In this document: piece by piece, positions 60,680-64,000 of the stretch | Layout: every line of letters begins with the position of its first letter | Numbering within the stretch: position 1 is the stretch's first letter | DNA from: Meira nashicola | Lineage: Eukaryota > Basidiomycota > Exobasidiomycetes > Exobasidiales > Brachybasidiaceae | Assembly (NCBI GenBank): GCA_001600355.1 | Contig: BCJU01000003.1 | Coordinates: 2,422,519-2,486,518, forward strand | Reading direction: 5' to 3' | Length of the DNA stretch: 64,000 bases | Notes under the pieces: model-generated | Databases searched by the model: none | The model's input: only the letters and a program-made list of their open reading frames with translations | What the model was told of the DNA's origin: nothing | Position numbers and translations under genes: made by a program

Positions 60680-62491
60680 ATGTGCTACTCTCTTGTTCAT
60701 CACCATCGACACAAACACGACATGACTTCTTTTTCTGAAAAGAGGGCGTATAGAACGTCTGATATACTTCCTTCGCCAATATCGGCAAGAGATCAAGCAC
60801 AAAATAAATCCAAATTCACTAAAGTGCTGCTGATTGTTTTGACTGTTTTCTGTTTGCTATGGCTGCAAAGCTGTCACTCGGTCAATCAATTGATTGCATT
60901 GCCATTTAGATCATCCAACAAGAAAGTCAATATCATTTTTATGATCTCTGATGGTTATGGTCCAGCTAGTGAAACTTTCGGACGTTCATTTCATCAAGCT
61001 ATTCAAAATAATACATCACCTAATGCTAATTACAAAACACCTTTAGATAAGATTTTGATTGGATCACATAGATCGCGCTCAAATGATTCTCTTATTACTG
61101 ATTCAGCTGCAGGTGCAACTGCTTTTTCATGTGGCTTGAAAAGCTATAATGGTGCAATTGGCGTTGACGCAAAAGGTGAATTATGTGGAACAGTTTTAGA
61201 AGGTGCAAAAGAACAAGGTTGGCTAACGGGTGTCGTAGTCACAAGCAGGTTAAGCGATGCAACTCCTGCCGCTTTCTTTGCACACGTTGCATCAAGAGGA
61301 CAAGAAAGTGATATTGCAAATGAAGCTTTGGGTTTAATGAGCAATGGAACTTCTTATCGTGATGCACCTTTAGATTTGGCAATAGGAGGTGGAGGATGTT
61401 ACTTTTTACCTAAATCTAGTCCTTATTCTTGTCGACAAGACGAACAAGATTTAGTTGGTGCTTCAAAGAAAAAAGGATGGAATACCAAAATACTTTTCAA
61501 TCATGAGGCTCCAAGGCAAAACATGATTTCTCCTTCCGAATTCCATGCTGAGAATGACTTTGCCGATACACACTTTGAGCCCGAAGAAGCACAAGCACAA
61601 GCATTCATGGAAGAAGACAGTGAACTTCCCCTTCTAGCATTATTGGCTCCTTTCAATACACCTTATGAGATTGATAGGAAGAAGTCAATACCACCACTTC
61701 ATTCACTCGCTCTCAAAGCGATCAATACACTCGACCGTTCTCCTCGTAATACGCAAGGATTTTTTGTCATGATTGAAGGTTCGCAAATTGACCTTTGCGC
61801 TCATTCAAACGATCCAGCATGTCATGCTAGAGAAATTGCAGCATATCAAAGAGCTATTGAAGATGTTAAGGCTTGGGTTGATAATAAGAATAAACAAGGA
61901 GAAAAGACAATCTTGATTAGTACAAGTGATCATGAGACTGGAGGATTGACATTAGGACGACAATTGACAGCTGCTTATCCTAATTATGCATATTATCCTG
62001 AACGATTAATTCCTGTTCAACAATCAGCTGCTTCTCTATCAGCTCATTTGATTGCGTTTGCTCGTCAGCCTACTCCTCCAAATGATGATGAATTAGAACA
62101 ATTTGTCCGACAAGAAACATTGGGAGAGAGTGGAGCCGGTTTCTTAACACAAAATGGCGGACAACCAAGTGATGAAGAGATAAAAGCTGTATTGAATTGT
62201 ATTCCTCAAACACCAAGTGCCTCCACACCTCCACCTATCAATACGGCAGACATTTGTCGAGCAGTGATTGCTGATTTAATTTCTAAACGTGTCGAAGTAG
62301 GATGGAGTACGAGTGGTCATACAGGAGTTGATGTACCGGTTCATGCTTCTGGACCTGCAAAGGATGTGAAAGAATTAAGTGGTAATATCGAGAACACATT
62401 TATTGGAACATTTATTGCGAATCAATTAGGCATCGATCTTGCCAATCTAACGAAACGATTAAAAAAGCAACGTTTACAATATTCATCATAA
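60680..62491 (+). CDS. PHO8: Vacuolar-type repressible alkaline phosphatase (Pho8)
   Basis: Type II membrane phosphomonoesterase. 603 residues from 60680, or 589 from the next in-frame ATG at 60722; the sequence does not decide. A short cytosolic tail precedes one TM segment (FTKVLLIVLTVFCLLWL, about residues 46-62), as in yeast Pho8. Metal and active-site motifs are FMISDGYGPAS (first metal-binding Asp), TDSAAGATAFSCG with nucleophile Ser142, FVMIEGSQIDLCAHSND, STSDHETGGLTLG, and STSGHTGVDVPVHASG with the last metal His. DGYGPAS has Tyr where DGMGPAS is common. All catalytic residues appear intact. It is a single exon, convergent with the dioxygenase gene (64-bp gap). Confidence 0.93.
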   Translation: MCYSLVHHHRHKHDMTSFSEKRAYRTSDILPSPISARDQAQNKSKFTKVLLIVLTVFCLLWLQSCHSVNQLIALPFRSSNKKVNIIFMISDGYGPASETFGRSFHQAIQNNTSPNANYKTPLDKILIGSHRSRSNDSLITDSAAGATAFSCGLKSYNGAIGVDAKGELCGTVLEGAKEQGWLTGVVVTSRLSDATPAAFFAHVASRGQESDIANEALGLMSNGTSYRDAPLDLAIGGGGCYFLPKSSPYSCRQDEQDLVGASKKKGWNTKILFNHEAPRQNMISPSEFHAENDFADTHFEPEEAQAQAFMEEDSELPLLALLAPFNTPYEIDRKKSIPPLHSLALKAINTLDRSPRNTQGFFVMIEGSQIDLCAHSNDPACHAREIAAYQRAIEDVKAWVDNKNKQGEKTILISTSDHETGGLTLGRQLTAAYPNYAYYPERLIPVQQSAASLSAHLIAFARQPTPPNDDELEQFVRQETLGESGAGFLTQNGGQPSDEEIKAVLNCIPQTPSASTPPPINTADICRAVIADLISKRVEVGWSTSGHTGVDVPVHASGPAKDVKELSGNIENTFIGTFIANQLGIDLANLTKRLKKQRLQYSS

Positions 62492-62555
62492 TTTAGGATT
62501 GTATTTTTTTAGAATAGCATACTAATACAGGATTTTATATTGCTTTTGCGTTCGA

Positions 62556-63674
62556 TTAAGTTCCACGACCTGTGGTTGGGTTCCATTTACCCTTGTAATC
62601 TGCAGTCATGTTGACACCCATGGTAACGTAACCGATTAAACCTTGTTGTAAAACTCCACCTAATTTTTCAACTTCGAAAGTTGGCATGTAACCACCATCA
62701 TGAGAATGTTGATAAATTTGCAAAGAATCTTCCCAATTTCTTGTTCTTCCACGACCTACCATTTTTACTAATGGATTTTCGGTATAAGGATAGACTTTAT
62801 CAATTTGTTCGTTCAAATCATCTTCGACGAAGAATTGACCTGTATGAACTAAACGACCTGAAGTGAAAGTACCGTTTGGTAACATTTGCCATTCAGGGAA
62901 AACTTTAACGTGAACGTGAGTTGCGCGACCTTGATAATAACCTGGAAAGACTGATGTAAATTCTGCAACACCATTACGATCTGTTGGTAATGCTCCACGT
63001 AACCATGTTTCTTCGAATGCAGTACGAGGATAAGCAGATAAAAGACCTCTTCTTGGGCCTTCTTTTGCTGGTTCTTCGTTTACTAAATCTGGACGTGGAT
63101 TTGGATGACCGGCATAATATCCTGTTGCGTTTGCATGCCATAAATCAACTAAAACGTTTGGAACGGGTTCACATGTGTTTACATCAATCACACCAACGTT
63201 CATCATGAATAAAACGCCTAATTGCCATTCTGCCATATTTGATCGAATTGGATGACCGGCTGAATGATAATAAGGACCTTCAGTTACTTCAGGTGCTAAA
63301 ACGCAAGTATTATTACGTATCTTTGTTTCTTGAACAGGTTCACATGCCATTAATTGTTTATTTTGTTCATTTGCTAATTTTGTTATTTGATCAAAAGAAG
63401 CTTCAATTCCTTCAGGTTCAAAATATCCAGAAGCGAATAAATTTTGATGTGAAGTTGGATCTCCACCTAAAACACGTTGAGCGAAAGATCGTTTTCTTGC
63501 TGCTTCTAAAACTGCAATTTGTGGTGCACAATGATAGGCTGTCGTTTGTCTATCTAAAAATTCAGCAACTTGTCCTTCTGTCTTTGGTCCATGTGCAATT
63601 ACCGTACTAGCCAAAGCAATTAAAGCTCCTAAACCAGCTCTAATTGCACAACGTTGTGATGTGCTAGTCTTCAT
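62556..63674 (-). CDS. Secreted intradiol ring-cleavage dioxygenase-like protein
   Basis: Non-heme Fe(III) enzyme family that opens catechol rings between the two hydroxyls. 372 residues. Signal peptide AIRAGLGALIALASTVIAHG; the early HGPKTEGQVAEFLDRQ and TAYHCAPQI are typical of the fungal extracellular branch. Iron-ligand candidates are the Tyr in VTEGPYYH and the Tyr-His-His set in FPGYYQGRATHVHVKVFPEW. VLVDLWHANATGYYAG is the conserved core strand. It ends in a tail, GKWNPTTGRGT. The secreted form may act on plant or lignin-derived aromatics; the substrate is unknown. It is a single exon with start MKTSTSQRC. Three CCAAT boxes lie upstream. Confidence 0.9.
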   Translation of the reverse strand: MKTSTSQRCAIRAGLGALIALASTVIAHGPKTEGQVAEFLDRQTTAYHCAPQIAVLEAARKRSFAQRVLGGDPTSHQNLFASGYFEPEGIEASFDQITKLANEQNKQLMACEPVQETKIRNNTCVLAPEVTEGPYYHSAGHPIRSNMAEWQLGVLFMMNVGVIDVNTCEPVPNVLVDLWHANATGYYAGHPNPRPDLVNEEPAKEGPRRGLLSAYPRTAFEETWLRGALPTDRNGVAEFTSVFPGYYQGRATHVHVKVFPEWQMLPNGTFTSGRLVHTGQFFVEDDLNEQIDKVYPYTENPLVKMVGRGRTRNWEDSLQIYQHSHDGGYMPTFEVEKLGGVLQQGLIGYVTMGVNMTADYKGKWNPTTGRGT

Positions 63675-64000
63675 TATGCTATGTATAGTAAAGAGATAAA
63701 AGTGTATAAAGGAAGAAATAAATGATGATGAACTTGCTCTTTTTATACTTTTCTTTACTTTATGCTTTTAAAAGTTTTGCCGCTCCGATCGGAGAATTGG
63801 GCGTAAAAGCAGTGATTTATTTTCATTTGCGGGGTACCTTACAGCCAATAAAAAATGAAAAAGCTCGGTCTGGACTTTTATTTCACTCTTCGGTTGACAA
63901 TTTCCATTGGTTGACAGTCAGTCTAGGTATGTAATAGCCCAGCCTTTAGCATTTCTTGACGCGTATCCAGCCAATGCCCTTTCACTCAAATCTCTCCGAT
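63675..64000. promoter_or_regulatory. Upstream region of the dioxygenase gene with three CCAAT boxes
   Basis: CCAAT occurs at 63845-63849, as ATTGG at 63906-63910, and at 63971-63975, all 170-300 bp upstream of the dioxygenase start. CCAAT is the site of the HAP/CBF complex. A 70-codon plus-strand ORF at 63722 has a hydrophobic start but no family signal and is not called. The region runs off the window. Confidence 0.4.

Noticed and set aside
63722..63934. 70-codon ORF with a hydrophobic start
   Set aside because: The N-terminus resembles a signal peptide, but the rest shows no family feature and overlaps the likely dioxygenase promoter.
1..64000. tRNA, rRNA, CRISPR array, transposon or viral genes
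   Set aside because: I looked for T-loop GTTCGANNC words with cloverleaf context, spaced direct repeats, transposase or reverse-transcriptase motifs and long terminal repeats. None was convincing by eye; tRNAscan-SE or RepeatMasker would be decisive.

Overview
This is a fungal nuclear window. The genes carry short GT-AG introns, mostly 60-115 bp, and many genes have none. Gene spacing is 60 bp to 2.5 kb, base composition is moderately AT-rich, and the proteins are eukaryotic housekeeping families. Protein style suggests a basidiomycete, perhaps a low-GC member of Ustilaginomycotina; that placement is inference. I found no bacterial or viral genes, no CRISPR array, and no tRNA or rRNA gene.

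Layout. 1-13.3 kb: a nucleoside hydrolase cut by the left edge, the SNARE Vti1 divergent from the Rab geranylgeranyltransferase alpha subunit Bet4, phosphomevalonate kinase Erg8, a small membrane protein, a long coiled-coil protein, a lone SH3-domain ORF and a membrane-linked alpha/beta hydrolase. 14-21 kb: a Ubp3-type deubiquitinase, a Ser-rich secreted (probably GPI-anchored) protein, a 2.5 kb stretch with no supported gene, and a secreted double-psi beta-barrel protein. 21.8-34 kb: eIF5B, an AidB/ACAD11-like acyl-CoA dehydrogenase, a Sqs1-like R3H/G-patch protein and Tom40. 34.7-45.1 kb: a Bni1-type formin, a FAM32A-like protein, a PITH-domain protein, Nop56 and proteasome subunit alpha1. 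45.3-64 kb: a huge Ser-rich fungal protein with one conserved Cys-containing block, TRAPPII subunit Trs130, a single-span membrane protein, a Pho8-type alkaline phosphatase and a secreted intradiol dioxygenase.

The genes do not form a dedicated gene cluster. Several share cell-biological themes. Vti1, Bet4 and Trs130 act in Rab/SNARE trafficking, and the formin acts in polarised growth. eIF5B, Nop56 and Sqs1 act in ribosome biogenesis or translation. Ubp3 and proteasome alpha1 act in protein turnover. Most neighbours are divergent or convergent pairs.

I found no convincing new multi-gene system. The most unusual non-coding signal is an odd palindrome, GCGCWGCGC. It occurs six times, only between genes, and one copy is extended to a perfect 25-nt hairpin. 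Other leads are overlapping uORFs in front of the formin and TRS130, a Ser/Thr-rich insertion in proteasome alpha1, a 45-bp in-frame duplication in the nucleoside hydrolase, an SH3-only mini-ORF, and an arginine-rich, acid-free possible N-terminal extension of Erg8.
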